Positions 14,207 to 23,141 of a stretch of DNA of 64,000 bases are shown piece after piece (position 1 is the first letter of the stretch; every line of letters starts with the position of its first letter). The notes under the pieces were generated by a model. That model did not search any database. It saw only the letters and a program-made list of their open reading frames with translations, and was not told the DNA's origin. A program made the position numbers and the translations under genes. Origin of the DNA: Gracilibacillus salitolerans (GTDB lineage Bacteria; Bacillota; Bacilli; Bacillales; Amphibacillaceae); contig NZ_CP045915.1 in NCBI RefSeq assembly GCF_009650095.1, positions 1 to 64,000 of the forward strand. The letters run 5' to 3'.

Positions 14207-15091
14207 ATGTCTAAAGTAGGTACAGATAGAGTAAAAAGAGGTATGGCAGAAATGCAAAAAGGCGGCGTTATTATGGACGTTGTCAATGCAGAACAAGCGA
14301 AAATTGCTGAAGAAGCTGGTGCTGTTGCAGTTATGGCATTAGAACGAGTACCATCTGATATTCGTGCAGCTGGTGGGGTAGCACGTATGGCTGACCCTAC
14401 AATTGTAGAAGAAGTTATGAATGCTGTTTCTATTCCGGTTATGGCAAAAGCCCGTATCGGTCATATTGTAGAAGCTCGTGTGCTAGAAGCTATGGGTGTA
14501 GACTATATTGATGAGAGTGAAGTGTTAACACCAGCAGATGAAGTGTATCACTTAAATAAAAGAGATTATACCGTACCTTTTGTATGTGGTTGCCGTAACT
14601 TAGGTGAAGCAGCTCGTCGAATTGGTGAAGGTTCTTCCATGTTACGAACGAAAGGTGAACCTGGTACAGGTAATATTGTCGAAGCAGTTCGTCATATGCG
14701 TGAAGTTAACGGACAAGTTCGTAAGCTTGTAAATATGAATGAAGATGAAGTGATGACATATGCTAAAGAACTAGGTGCACCATATGAAGTATTACTTGAA
14801 ATTAAAGAAAATGGCCGTTTACCAGTTGTAAACTTTGCTGCTGGTGGTATAGCTACTCCAGCGGATGCGGCATTAATGATGCAACTTGGTGCTGATGGAG
14901 TATTTGTTGGTTCAGGTATCTTTAAATCAGATAATCCTGCTAACTTTGCAAGAGCGATTGTAGAAGCAACAACACATTATGAAGACTACGACTTAATTTC
15001 AAAAGTATCCAAAGGCATTGGTACAGCAATGAAGGGATTAGAAATTAGTACAATTGCTCCAGAAGAGCGTATGCAAGATCGTGGTTGGTAA
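14207..15091 (+). CDS. pdxS: Pyridoxal 5'-phosphate synthase subunit PdxS
   Basis: Synthase subunit that builds PLP from ribose 5-phosphate, glyceraldehyde 3-phosphate and ammonia supplied by PdxT. The 294-residue (beta/alpha)8 protein shows the catalytic Lys regions (VMAKARIGH near 82, the lysine in [16 protein letters not shown] near 150) and [20 protein letters not shown] precedes the ATG. It forms an operon with pdxT 20 bases downstream. Confidence 0.99.
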   Translation: MSKVGTDRVKRGMAEMQKGGVIMDVVNAEQAKIAEEAGAVAVMALERVPSDIRAAGGVARMADPTIVEEVMNAVSIPVMAKARIGHIVEARVLEAMGVDYIDESEVLTPADEVYHLNKRDYTVPFVCGCRNLGEAARRIGEGSSMLRTKGEPGTGNIVEAVRHMREVNGQVRKLVNMNEDEVMTYAKELGAPYEVLLEIKENGRLPVVNFAAGGIATPADAALMMQLGADGVFVGSGIFKSDNPANFARAIVEATTHYEDYDLISKVSKGIGTAMKGLEISTIAPEERMQDRGW

Positions 15092-15111
15092 GTAGTGAGG
15101 AGTAAAAAGTA

Positions 15112-15681
15112 ATGGTAAAAATCGGAGTATTAGGCTTACAAGGTGCAATTCGTGAACATGCTCGTTCCGTTGAAGCAGCTGGAGCTGAAGGTATCATTAT
15201 TAAGTATAAAGAACAATTAGCTGACATAGATGGATTAATTATACCTGGCGGCGAGAGTACAACAATGCGTCGACTTATTGATAAATATGATTTTTTGGAT
15301 GCGTTAGTGGACTTTGGTAAACAAGGGAAGCCGATCTTTGGTACTTGTGCTGGTCTTATCTTATTGGCAAATAATATTGTAGGACAAGATGAGGCACATT
15401 TATCGTTAATGGATATGAAGGTAGAACGCAATGCTTTTGGCAGACAACGTGAATCTTTTGAAGTAGAAATAGATCTTAAAGGTGTTGCAAATAATTTTGA
15501 AGCGGTCTTTATTCGTGCACCATATGTAGTGGAAGTTGGACCAGAAGTAGAAGTCTTAGCCACATACCAGGATAAAATTGTTGCAGCAAAGCAAGGTCAT
15601 TATTTATGTAGCGCATTTCATCCGGAATTAACGGATGACCACCGTTTAACAGAATACTTTGTCAAAATGGTGGAAAAATAA
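15112..15681 (+). CDS. pdxT: PLP synthase glutaminase subunit PdxT
   Basis: Class-I glutaminase that delivers ammonia to PdxS. The 189-residue protein has the oxyanion-loop motif PGGESTTM near residue 46, the nucleophile Cys in [11 protein letters not shown] near 79, and the His/Glu pair in [10 protein letters not shown] near 170. It lies 20 bases after pdxS with an SD-like GTGAGGAG. Confidence 0.99.
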   Translation: MVKIGVLGLQGAIREHARSVEAAGAEGIIIKYKEQLADIDGLIIPGGESTTMRRLIDKYDFLDALVDFGKQGKPIFGTCAGLILLANNIVGQDEAHLSLMDMKVERNAFGRQRESFEVEIDLKGVANNFEAVFIRAPYVVEVGPEVEVLATYQDKIVAAKQGHYLCSAFHPELTDDHRLTEYFVKMVEK

Positions 15682-15699
15682 TATAATAATAACAAGTAA

Positions 15700-15982
15700 A
15701 AGAACTCGGTATTGGATAATGTATAGAGCGAATATATAGTAAAGTGATGACAGGAACTAGTAGCTTATTGTTTTATAGAAGAGAGCCGGTGGCTGGTGCA
15801 AACCGGTATAAAAGATAAGCGAATCCATCCTGGAGCAGTACATGGAAATGATAGTACATGTATTCGGTGACAAGCCGTTATAGATAATGAAGCCGGGAGA
15901 AGTCTATTCTCCAATCAGGGTGGTATCGCGGGTAAACTCTCGTCCCTACTAATAAGTGTAGTATGGGACGGGAGTTTTTTAT
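15700..15982 (+). promoter_or_regulatory. Seryl T-box riboswitch
   Basis: Leader RNA that senses uncharged tRNA-Ser and controls serS. The conserved T-box AGGGTGGTATCGCGG lies at 15918-15932. Stem I runs from about 15775; its specifier loop reads GCGAATCCATCCTGG, giving the specifier UCC (Ser). The competing terminator is a long stem, CTCTCGTCCC / GGGACGGGAG, with six T at about 15936-15980. Confidence 0.95.
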
Positions 15983-16086
15983 ATTTTAAAAGGCTGTCTT
16001 CCAAAAGACACAGGGGATGCGAAAAGAATTTTTTAAAAAGAACATTCACCTTATAATTAACTAAAATTTAATAGGAGGTAATAGTT

Positions 16087-17361
16087 ATGTTAGACATGAA
16101 AATGTTACGCAAAAATTTTGATGAAGTGAAAGAGAAATTAGCAAACCGTGGAGAAGACTTAACAGATTTGGATCGTTTCGGGGATCTGGATGAAAAAAGA
16201 AGAGAACTGATTGCTGAAACGGAACAATTAAAAGCAAAACGTAATGAAGTATCTAAGCAAATCTCTTTATTGAAAAAGGAAAAGAAAAACGCTGATGACA
16301 TGATTGTTGAAATGCGTGAAGTTGGGGACCGAATCAAAACTATTGATCAAGAACTTCGACAAGTAGAAGAAGAGCTTGAGTTATTGATGCTGTCTATCCC
16401 AAATATCCCACATGAATCAACTCCGGTAGGCGATTCAGAAGATGACAATATCGAAGTGCGCAAATGGGGAGAAGTTCCAAGCTTAGATTTTGAGGGGAAA
16501 GCACATTGGGATATAGCAACCGAGTTAGATATATTAGATTTTGAAAGAGCAGCAAAAGTAACAGGAAGCCGATTTGTTTTTTACAAAGGTTTAGGCGCTC
16601 GTTTAGAACGTGCTTTAATAAACTTTATGATGGATTTGCACGCAGATGAGCATGGTTATCAAGAAATGCTGCCACCATACATGGTAAACCGCACAAGCAT
16701 GACCGGGACTGGCCAATTGCCGAAGTTTGAAGAAGATGCCTTTAAAGTGGAAGGTTGGGATTATTTCTTAGTTCCAACAGCTGAAGTACCAGTAACCAAT
16801 TATTATCGGGAAGAAATTTTAAAAGCAGAAGACGTACCTCAAAAATTTGCTGCCTTTAGTGGAAGTTTCCGTTCTGAGGCAGGATCTGCTGGTAGAGATA
16901 CAAGAGGTTTAATTCGCCAGCATCAATTTAATAAAGTGGAATTAGTGCAATTTGTAAAGCCAGAAGATTCCTATCATGTTCTGGAAGAATTAACAGGGCA
17001 CGCGGAAAAAGTATTACAACTATTAAAATTACCTTATCGTGTCATGAGCATGTGTACAGCTGATTTAGGATTTACAGCTGCCAAAAAATACGATATCGAA
17101 GTATGGATGCCAAGTAATGATACGTATCGTGAAATCTCTTCTTGCTCTAATTTTGAGGATTTCCAGGCAAGACGTGCAGGTATAAGGTTCCGTCGTGAGG
17201 AAAAAGGAAAGCCAGAATTTGTTCACACGTTAAACGGATCTGGTTTAGCAGTGGGGCGTACGGTTTCTGCTATTATTGAAAATTATCAACAAGAAGATGG
17301 TACTGTACAGATACCGGAAGTATTGGTACCATATATGGGTGGAAAAACAGTAATTAAATAA
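16087..17361 (+). CDS. serS: Seryl-tRNA synthetase
   Basis: Class II aminoacyl-tRNA synthetase. The 424-residue protein has the N-terminal coiled-coil tRNA-binding arm (about 25-105), motif 2 [21 protein letters not shown] near residue 258, and motif 3 [19 protein letters not shown] near 380. AGGAGGT precedes the ATG. It is regulated by the T-box directly upstream. A tRNA-Ser gene lies about 100 bases downstream but has its own promoter. Confidence 0.99.
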   Translation: MLDMKMLRKNFDEVKEKLANRGEDLTDLDRFGDLDEKRRELIAETEQLKAKRNEVSKQISLLKKEKKNADDMIVEMREVGDRIKTIDQELRQVEEELELLMLSIPNIPHESTPVGDSEDDNIEVRKWGEVPSLDFEGKAHWDIATELDILDFERAAKVTGSRFVFYKGLGARLERALINFMMDLHADEHGYQEMLPPYMVNRTSMTGTGQLPKFEEDAFKVEGWDYFLVPTAEVPVTNYYREEILKAEDVPQKFAAFSGSFRSEAGSAGRDTRGLIRQHQFNKVELVQFVKPEDSYHVLEELTGHAEKVLQLLKLPYRVMSMCTADLGFTAAKKYDIEVWMPSNDTYREISSCSNFEDFQARRAGIRFRREEKGKPEFVHTLNGSGLAVGRTVSAIIENYQQEDGTVQIPEVLVPYMGGKTVIK

Positions 17362-17365
17362 CAAG

Positions 17366-17404
17366 ATAACGTCTATCTTAATTTTTTTTAAGATAGACGT
17401 TAAA
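17366..17404 (+). terminator. Perfect inverted repeat after serS
   Basis: AACGTCTATCTTA and TAAGATAGACGTT form a 13-bp perfect stem around a loop of T. There is no T-run after the stem on the plus strand, so it is an atypical terminator or mRNA-stabilising hairpin. Confidence 0.5.
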
Positions 17405-17410
17405 AAACTA

Positions 17411-17439
17411 TTGACTCTATTTCGGGAATATGCTATATT
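17411..17439 (+). promoter_or_regulatory. tRNA-Ser promoter
   Basis: TTGACT (17411-17416), 17-base spacer, TATATT (17434-17439), 22 bases upstream of the tRNA. Confidence 0.75.
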
Positions 17440-17461
17440 ATTACTTGTCGTCAGCAAATTC

Positions 17462-17554
17462 GGAGGAGTACCCAAGTCCGGCTGAAGGGAGCGGTCTTGA
17501 AAACCGCCAGGGGCTTCACGGCCCGCGGGGGTTCGAATCCCTCCTCCTCCGCCA
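17462..17554 (+). tRNA. tRNA-Ser (TGA)
   Basis: Class II tRNA of 93 bases with encoded CCA. Acceptor GGAGGAG / CTCCTCC; anticodon arm GCGGT-CTTGAAA-ACCGC with anticodon TGA; long variable arm; T-loop GTTCGAATC. Confidence 0.97.
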
Positions 17555-17593
17555 TTATTTGAACACAAAATTGGAGATTATAAATCACGAAAA

Positions 17594-17626
17594 TCGTTAT
17601 CATTAGATAGCGGTTTTTTTATTTAG
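17594..17626 (+). terminator. Terminator after tRNA-Ser
   Basis: AAATCGTTATC / GATAGCGGTTT stem with G-U pairs and loop ATTA, followed by a T-run. Confidence 0.75.
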
Positions 17627-17665
17627 AGATAAGAAAGTATAAAATTTGCGTATTTGTCTAGCTCC

Positions 17666-17789
17666 GAGCGCCCAAAAACTAGGCGACTTCACGAATCACC
17701 CTACGATAAGTCATCATCGCGTCATTTGCTTACCGTGATTCCTTTATCTCAGTTGATTCTGAAGTCGCTACGTTTCTAAACGGGCGCTC
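17666..17789. repeat. Intergenic hairpin repeat
   Basis: A 124-base inverted structure: outer arms GAGCGCCC (17666-17673) and GGGCGCTC (17782-17789), inner arms GCGACTTCA / TGAAGTCGC. The spacer between tRNA-Ser and proC (17627-17891) otherwise holds nothing recognisable. It has the look of a dispersed REP-type element of Bacillaceae, but no second copy is in this window. Confidence 0.6.
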
Positions 17790-17891
17790 TGCGCTTTTCT
17801 TAAGACTATCGGTTAGATAGACGTTTCCCCTGTTCCATCTTCTTATAATGATTTATAATAGTTAATAAGTATACATAAAAGGTGGGTTTTT

Positions 17892-18722
17892 ATGAGTATG
17901 AAAGATTATACGATTGCGTTTTTAGGAGCGGGTTCCATGGCAGAGGCTATTATTGCCGGGATGACATCTAAAGAAATGGTCCCTTCTGACCGGATTATTG
18001 CGACTAATCATTCCAATAAAGAACGATTAACAGCATTAGAAAATAAATATGGTATTCGAACATCACAATCCAGGGAGGATGTGGTGAGCCAAAGTGATAT
18101 CATTATTTTAGCGATGAAGCCTAAAGATATTCAATCTGCAATTGCTGAAGTGAAAGACTTTTTAAGTGACAGTAAAATTGTTGTGTCATTATTAGCAGGG
18201 ATCTCTACGCAATATATTGAGCAATTACTAGAAACCAATAATGCTGTTGTCCGTGTCATGCCTAATACATCAGCAATGATTGGACAATCAGCTTCGACGA
18301 TAACTGGAGGTCAATATGTTGACTTTTCAACTGTCGGATTAATAAAGAATCTTATGACATCAATTGGTACCACAACATTGATACAAGAAGAGGAAATGGA
18401 CGCTTACACTGCTTTGGCGGGCAGTGCACCTGCTTTTTATTATTACATGGTGGAAGCAATGGAGAAGTTTGTCGAGGAACAAGGTTTAAATAAAGAAACA
18501 GCTAAGCCTTTAATGGCACAAACGATTAAAGGTGTTGCAGAGATGTTAGCAACCACAGATGATACACCAACAACATTAAGAGAAAAAATTACAAGCCCTG
18601 GAGGTACGACAGAAGCAGGGATTAAAACATTGGGACAACACGAGTTTCAACAAGCGGTAATTGCTTGTCTACAACGTACAACAGAAAGATCCAAAGAGCT
18701 AAGAGAAATGTTTGAAAAATAA
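17892..18722 (+). CDS. proC: Pyrroline-5-carboxylate reductase
   Basis: Last step of proline synthesis (P5C to L-proline with NADPH), in the cytosol. The 276-residue protein has the N-terminal Rossmann motif FLGAGSMAEAIIAG, AMKPKDIQ, the VRVMPNTSAMIGQS block near residue 120, and the C-terminal signature region GSAPAFYYYMVEAM with REKITSPGGTTEAGI near 235. RBS GGTGGG precedes the ATG. Proline is also a compatible solute in this group, but nothing in the sequence shows osmotic control. Confidence 0.97.
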   Translation: MSMKDYTIAFLGAGSMAEAIIAGMTSKEMVPSDRIIATNHSNKERLTALENKYGIRTSQSREDVVSQSDIIILAMKPKDIQSAIAEVKDFLSDSKIVVSLLAGISTQYIEQLLETNNAVVRVMPNTSAMIGQSASTITGGQYVDFSTVGLIKNLMTSIGTTTLIQEEEMDAYTALAGSAPAFYYYMVEAMEKFVEEQGLNKETAKPLMAQTIKGVAEMLATTDDTPTTLREKITSPGGTTEAGIKTLGQHEFQQAVIACLQRTTERSKELREMFEK

Positions 18723-18809
18723 ATAGAGAATAAGGGAGAGTCTTGCCATTTATCGAAAGTTTTATTAAGATATAAAGTGGTGTCTCTCCTGATTAAGTAT
18801 TTATATTAT

Positions 18810-18886
18810 GACCCCGTAGCTCAGTAGGATAGAGCACTTCTCTCCTAAAGAAGGTGTCGGAGGTTCGAATCCTCTCGGGGTCGCCA
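18810..18886 (+). tRNA. tRNA-Arg (CCT), integration target
   Basis: 77 bases with encoded CCA. Acceptor GACCCCG / CGGGGTC, anticodon arm CTTCT-CTCCTAA-AGAAG with anticodon CCT, T-loop GTTCGAATC. Its last 17 bases before the CCA are repeated at 40016-40032, so the element restores an intact tRNA on this side. Confidence 0.97.
18867..18883 (+). other. attL core
   Basis: 17-bp core GAATCCTCTCGGGGTCG inside the tRNA-Arg T-arm and acceptor; identical copy at 40016-40032. Confidence 0.93.
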
Positions 18887-19008
18887 TAAGGATATTTAAT
18901 GTTAGGTTTATACTTTTTAGATATTATACAAATGCTGATATATCAAGGTTGTTAACTCTTTACCTTTTTATAGTGTTCCGAGGAAATAGGATATAATCTG
19001 AATTTATT

Positions 19009-19023
19009 TTACACATTTTTTAC
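19009..19023 (+). repeat. Arm-type integrase site, left
   Basis: TTACACATTTTTTAC, identical and in the same orientation to 39951-39965. Both lie just inside an att core, as expected for sites bound by the integrase N-terminal domain. This copy overlaps the 3' end of the integrase gene. Confidence 0.6.
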
Positions 19024-20132
19024 ACGTACATACTTTCAAAAATTTCTTTGGTGACTTGTTGACTTTTTTCTTCTAACTCTTTCACCAAATGTGTGTAAAC
19101 ATTCATTGTCGTATTTATATCAGTGTGACCTAAGCGCTTTGACACATAATAGATCGACACTCCTTGATATAAAAGAACACTTGCATGAGTGTGTCTCAAA
19201 CCATGAACGCTTATTTGATTAGCATGAATCTTATTCAGTGTATTCTTTAAAACTTTGTTCGCTACACCATTAGAAATAGTTTTATATTTTGAACTTGGAC
19301 TGTAAAACACAAGTCGTTCTATATTATCAGGTTGCGATTCAAACCATTTTTTAAATATTTGCATGGTGTTATGATCCATTGTAATAGTTCGTGTCTCATT
19401 TGTTTTTGTTGGACCGTGTCCATCAGGCATTCTTTTTGTATATCCCCAAGTCTTATTAATTGTGATTGTATTGTGAAGGAAATTAAAATCTTTTCGTTGA
19501 AGCCCTACTATTTCACCAAAACGCATACCAGATGTTAAACCAAGCAAAAGTAAATAATAAGTTGGCGATCTATCTAATTGTTTATTTAATTCTTGGAGCA
19601 GTTTGTTCGATTCCTCTACATTTAAGAACTTTTCTTCACTTTTTTTACTTGCTTCACCAGTAATAGTTGCATTCCTAGTAAAGTCAATATGGATCAATCC
19701 TTCATCAATAGCATCTTTAACACATGCCCTAACGTGAGTATTAAGTTTTCTAACTGTGACTTTCGATCTCCCTATAGCATAATCATTTAAAAATTGCTGA
19801 TAGGAGCGTTTAGTTACTTTTTGAATGGTAATACCCTCAAAATACTCTTTAATGGTCTTTAACGTGTTTTTATAACGTTCTAATGTGTTCATTTTTACGT
19901 TCGTTTTGTAAGTGTATAACCAAGATTCAAAATAATCACTAAATAAAACTTGTTCCACATTTATTGATATACCTTTCAGAAGTTTACTTTCTACTTCTGT
20001 TGCTGCAATCATAGCCTCTTTTCTAGTTCTAAATCCACCCTTTCTTATGGGTTTTGCTTTACCATTCACCATTCTACTAATGGTATATTGCCATTTTTTA
20101 CCCCGTTTCTGAAAGCTAGCCAATTTTATCAC
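19020..20132 (-). CDS. int: Tyrosine site-specific integrase
   Basis: Tn916/phage-type tyrosine recombinase that integrates and excises the element at tRNA-Arg. The 370-residue protein has the N-terminal arm-binding AP2-like domain (KRGKKWQYTISRMVNGKAKP), a SAM-like core-binding domain (about 70-165), and the catalytic domain with the first Arg in TSGMRFGEIVGLQ near residue 206, HGLRHTHASVLL near 308, the His of LGHTDINTTMNVYTH near 335 and the Tyr of that same block. It reads toward attL and overlaps the ImmA gene by 17 bases, so both are made from one mRNA. Confidence 0.97.
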   Translation of the reverse strand: MIKLASFQKRGKKWQYTISRMVNGKAKPIRKGGFRTRKEAMIAATEVESKLLKGISINVEQVLFSDYFESWLYTYKTNVKMNTLERYKNTLKTIKEYFEGITIQKVTKRSYQQFLNDYAIGRSKVTVRKLNTHVRACVKDAIDEGLIHIDFTRNATITGEASKKSEEKFLNVEESNKLLQELNKQLDRSPTYYLLLLGLTSGMRFGEIVGLQRKDFNFLHNTITINKTWGYTKRMPDGHGPTKTNETRTITMDHNTMQIFKKWFESQPDNIERLVFYSPSSKYKTISNGVANKVLKNTLNKIHANQISVHGLRHTHASVLLYQGVSIYYVSKRLGHTDINTTMNVYTHLVKELEEKSQQVTKEIFESMYV

Positions 20133-20610
20133 TCTTTCTTAAAGGTTTTCTATTACGATAAATACCCTCCATTCGCTCACGAGCAAGATCTTCATGAACT
20201 TTAAATGATTCAGCTATCTCCTCAATAATATAATCACTTTTTAAATCAAAAAGCTGTAGCATGGAATATGGTATTGCTGCATACTTTGTGAAGCGTATTG
20301 CATCCCATTCTTGAAGTTCTCGGAACGCTTTAGGCATGATTAATTGTGATCCACAATGTCTTAATAAGTGGCACAGTTCATGAAAAAATTGTTCGCGTTG
20401 TTCTTGTTCTGTTAATCTAGCATCTATATTTATTATTCTATATTTTCCATCTTGAAAAGCAAATGAACGCTTTTCCTTATAGCTAGTCCAAATATGAAAG
20501 GATAAAGCTATTTGTTTCAAATTAATCTGTTCTGGAGTAGTAATGCCAATCTGTATATAATGTTTAGTTATCCAGTTTTCTAAGTCGAATGGTTTATATA
20601 TGTAGTTCAA
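20116..20610 (-). CDS. ImmA/IrrE-type metallopeptidase
   Basis: Predicted zinc peptidase (M78 family) that, in ICEBs1 and related phages, cleaves the ImmR repressor to induce the element. Zinc motif HELCH at about residues 77-81, in FFHELCHLLRHCG. TTG 20610 is preferred as start because it is 6 bases from GAGGTG; a GTG at 20619 lies inside that SD. It precedes and overlaps the integrase gene. Unlike ICEBs1, where immA lies beside immR, here it is 4 kb from the repressor and has its own LexA-box promoter. Confidence 0.88.
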   Translation of the reverse strand: MNYIYKPFDLENWITKHYIQIGITTPEQINLKQIALSFHIWTSYKEKRSFAFQDGKYRIINIDARLTEQEQREQFFHELCHLLRHCGSQLIMPKAFRELQEWDAIRFTKYAAIPYSMLQLFDLKSDYIIEEIAESFKVHEDLARERMEGIYRNRKPLRKSDKIG

Positions 20611-20628
20611 TTGTATCACCTCAAAACC

Positions 20629-20657
20629 ATTATACGAACAAACGTTCTTTTTATCAA
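20629..20657 (-). promoter_or_regulatory. immA-int promoter with LexA (SOS) box
   Basis: On the minus strand: TTGATA (20657-20652), 17-base spacer, TATAAT (20634-20629). The spacer contains AGAACGTTTGTTCG (20648-20635), which matches the Bacillus LexA/DinR consensus CGAACRNRYGTTYC in 13 of 14 positions when read on the plus strand. LexA bound here would block the polymerase directly. Confidence 0.82.
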
Positions 20658-20690
20658 TAAAAAAATACCAGTTTTAAAACTGGTAAATTA
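20655..20690 (-). terminator. Terminator T1 of the cargo operon
   Basis: Minus strand stem TACCAGTTTT / AAAACTGGTA followed by TTTTTTTATT. It ends the operon that finishes at 20722. It is nearly the same hairpin as T2 at 24028-24055. Confidence 0.85.
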
Positions 20691-20721
20691 GTAATTTACA
20701 TTTTCCGTGGCTATATTTATA

Positions 20722-21750
20722 TTAATAATTACTTGCATCATCAAAATCATTTTCTAAATCATCAAATGAAAGTTGTTCAAAATTTAAGTCTTCTTTTTTA
20801 AAGTTATTATAATTACTTGAGGTTAGGTACGTCCGTATCTTTTGAATTGAACTTTCGTCTACAGCTGTATATTTATATCTACGTTTATCATAGCTATATT
20901 GTAGTCCCTTTTTGGAAATTTCGGCTAGTAAGTCATCTATATATTTCTTTACAATTCGAATAATTGGCTTCTGAGCTTTTGGAACCCATTTTTCCCATAC
21001 AGGGATAACTCTTTTACATGCCTCCTCTAAAGTAAACGATTGTTCCTTCATGCTAATACTTCTTCCAATAATTATACGAATTGAATTTCTTACTTTTTCT
21101 CCTAATACCTTTTTCCCATATTCATCTTTCAAGTTTAATTCTGGATCTACAGGTATTATATACAAAACTGGCTCTAAGTTTTTAGCAACTTGTGTGTACT
21201 TTATATCGTCATCTTTCTTTTCACCTATATAAATTCCATCACTATTAACAGTTAAACTATGAATATCATAAGATACTGGATTACTTCTTAAATCAGTTAT
21301 AATCTCAGAAAGATTATGTAAAACGTCATTCAGACTTTCATATTCTTCCTCAGCTACTGAGTATAATAATTTAAGGTTATTATTTTTCTTCATACCCAAA
21401 AAACTATTTATTCCGTTTGGATCTAGACTTAAATACCCCAAAGCCTGTCTAGCTCCTCTTTTAGTGATATCTTCACTAAAACTTTTCACTTTACACTCTA
21501 ACAATAAAAGAGTATTGTCACCTTTATTTAGAAAAACAATTTCTGGAACAACACTCCTATTAATTCTACCGTGTAAGTGTTTTCCTAGTCGTTTTCTTAA
21601 TTCATCCGGTACGGGTAATTCTTCTCCAATAGAGTTTATAACATATCCTTTTTTATACAATATTGGTTCTATTAAGGAATTATCAGGATAGGCCATGCCC
21701 ATATGTAAATATAGATTTAATTGAAATAAGGGTGTTATCTCTTTACTCAT
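20722..21750 (-). CDS. Unknown protein with PD-(D/E)XK-like motif, second gene of ncRNA operon
   Basis: 342 residues, not recognised. Near residue 67 it reads VPEIVFLNKGDNTLLLLECK: an acidic residue, a hydrophobic beta-strand and E-C-K, the pattern of PD-(D/E)XK nuclease cores (inference). The rest is mixed alpha/beta with an acidic C-terminal tail; no membrane segment. The start overlaps the end of the upstream 407-residue gene by 8 bases, so translation is probably coupled and the proteins probably act together. Followed by terminator T1. Position among other cargo suggests a defence or toxin role, unproven. Confidence 0.75.
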   Translation of the reverse strand: MSKEITPLFQLNLYLHMGMAYPDNSLIEPILYKKGYVINSIGEELPVPDELRKRLGKHLHGRINRSVVPEIVFLNKGDNTLLLLECKVKSFSEDITKRGARQALGYLSLDPNGINSFLGMKKNNNLKLLYSVAEEEYESLNDVLHNLSEIITDLRSNPVSYDIHSLTVNSDGIYIGEKKDDDIKYTQVAKNLEPVLYIIPVDPELNLKDEYGKKVLGEKVRNSIRIIIGRSISMKEQSFTLEEACKRVIPVWEKWVPKAQKPIIRIVKKYIDDLLAEISKKGLQYSYDKRRYKYTAVDESSIQKIRTYLTSSNYNNFKKEDLNFEQLSFDDLENDFDDASNY

Positions 21751-22963
21751 AATCTGGTAGCACCTCTAAATATTTATTTATATAACTTTCATAATCAATA
21801 TTTCCAATGGTGATAGTAACTGCTGGGTCTAGATATCTTTGAATATTTGTTACCATTCTGTGTATAGTATTCCCACAAGTTCCACGTGGTAAGAACATAA
21901 TGAATTCATCACATGATAAATCAAGTATAACCTCCTGCCAAAGATGTAAATCAGTTCCGTATACATGAACTCTTTCATTGTTTAATCTAATGGGATTTCC
22001 TATAATTTTAAACGGTTCCTGACCTTTTCTAAAAGTTACATCAACAAATTTATTAAAAGTTGATTCATTCAATTTTTTACTAAACTTAAATGAAACAGGT
22101 AGTCCGTTGAAATTAAGTGATTCTGATTTGCTCGGTGCACTAATGTTCTCAAAGTTAAGCCATACATTATTTTCTAAGTCCTCAGTGATGTTTTTATAGT
22201 AGTTAATATTATTAGTTATCTGATACCTATGATCCTTAAAACTATTCGATCTATTTGTAACCTTCCCGTTTCTGTAAAAGTCATGTCCACCTTTTCCAAT
22301 TCGTGTTGGGAACTTCAATAACCCAATACTGTTGAATTCAGGCAATAAATTCCTTATTTCTGGTAGATTCATTTTAATTTCAGCCAATTCTTTTGATAGG
22401 TTAATTTTCGTAACTCTATCTTCTTCAAAATCAAAATCTATATAATCTGATTGTATATAACCTTCTTCATCAAGTGAATTAAAAATATTACTATATTCAA
22501 AATTCATTTTTATATATCTTTGTGGATGGTGTGTAGCTGCTATTTGTGTTAAAAATCCATCAAACATTTTTCCTGAGATCCATAAGTTATCAATTAATGA
22601 AGAACTCTTAATAATCTTGGAGAATAGTTGGTCTGTTATTGAGGATTTTTCTAATGCATATAATACAAAAAATCTATCATTTACTATTTCAATAAAACCA
22701 AATGGAAATTTATTGAAACCAATTATGCTATATAAGCATTCATCAATTTGTTTAAAGGTACCATACTCATTATTTATTAGACTTTCCAAAGATGATATAT
22801 CAAATTCTAAATCTTCATTAATTTCCCTATTAAATGTTTCAAAAATATACGACTTTAATAAGGGTTGTTTAGTTTTATTAATATCAATTTGTTCTTTCAT
22901 ATCATTTGAATAATGATCTAAAAATTTAAAAACTTTTTCTCTGTTCTTAAAACTAAATGTCAC
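21743..22963 (-). CDS. Unknown 407-residue protein downstream of tandem-hairpin RNA
   Basis: Not recognised. The GTG start at 22963 lies 7 bases from GGAGGT; the open frame continues upstream to 23053 but that part is the structured leader. The protein is soluble and rich in Asn, Lys, Asp and aromatic residues; the N-terminal half is helical, the C-terminal half looks beta-rich and contains GTDLHLWQEVILDLSCDEF and FLPRGTCGNTIHRMVTN. No catalytic signature is clear. It is the first gene after a promoter, two hairpin repeats and a terminator, so its expression depends on passing that RNA element. Confidence 0.78.
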   Translation of the reverse strand: MTFSFKNREKVFKFLDHYSNDMKEQIDINKTKQPLLKSYIFETFNREINEDLEFDISSLESLINNEYGTFKQIDECLYSIIGFNKFPFGFIEIVNDRFFVLYALEKSSITDQLFSKIIKSSSLIDNLWISGKMFDGFLTQIAATHHPQRYIKMNFEYSNIFNSLDEEGYIQSDYIDFDFEEDRVTKINLSKELAEIKMNLPEIRNLLPEFNSIGLLKFPTRIGKGGHDFYRNGKVTNRSNSFKDHRYQITNNINYYKNITEDLENNVWLNFENISAPSKSESLNFNGLPVSFKFSKKLNESTFNKFVDVTFRKGQEPFKIIGNPIRLNNERVHVYGTDLHLWQEVILDLSCDEFIMFLPRGTCGNTIHRMVTNIQRYLDPAVTITIGNIDYESYINKYLEVLPDYE

Positions 22964-22987
22964 TTGAAACACCTCCACACAAATAAA

Positions 22988-23100
22988 AAGAGAGCCCTTT
23001 TGGTAGGACTCTCTAACGCTCAGTTGCGTCGGGGTGCAAAGACCCTTAATCACAAAATGCGCTCAGTTGCGCCGGGGCGCTATGGCCCTACATATATTAT
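22988..23100 (-). ncRNA. Leader RNA with two 43-nt structured repeats and terminator
   Basis: Read on the minus strand, two repeats begin at 23089 and 23046. Each has hairpin 1 (GGGC-CATAGC-GCCC, then GGGT-CTTTGC-ACCC), the dinucleotide CG, and hairpin 2 (GCGC-AACTGA-GCGC, then ACGC-AACTGA-GCGT). Between the copies both stems change by compensated pairs (C-G to T-A, G-C to A-T), which supports real folding. A terminator follows: AGAGAG...CTCTCT with five T (about 23015-22986). The layout promoter-repeats-terminator-gene resembles antitoxin RNAs of type III toxin-antitoxin systems. I do not recognise the RNA family. Confidence 0.8.
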
Positions 23101-23107
23101 ATACTAT

Positions 23108-23136
23108 ATTATACAATATCATCTTACCAATTTCAA
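23108..23136 (-). promoter_or_regulatory. Strong promoter of the hairpin RNA
   Basis: TTGAAA (23136-23131), 17-base spacer, TATAAT (23113-23108) on the minus strand. Transcription would start about 10 bases before the first repeat. The -35 lies right after the stop codon of the MazF-like gene, so the downstream unit is independent of it. Confidence 0.85.
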
Positions 23137-23141
23137 CCATA

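Noticed and set aside
22964..23053. N-terminal extension of the 407-residue gene
   Set aside because: It would be translated from the structured leader and lacks an RBS; GTG 22963 has GGAGGT at the right distance.
22988..23100. CRISPR-like direct repeats
   Set aside because: Only two copies, no spacers of uniform length, no cas genes; both units fold into two hairpins and lie between a promoter and a terminator.
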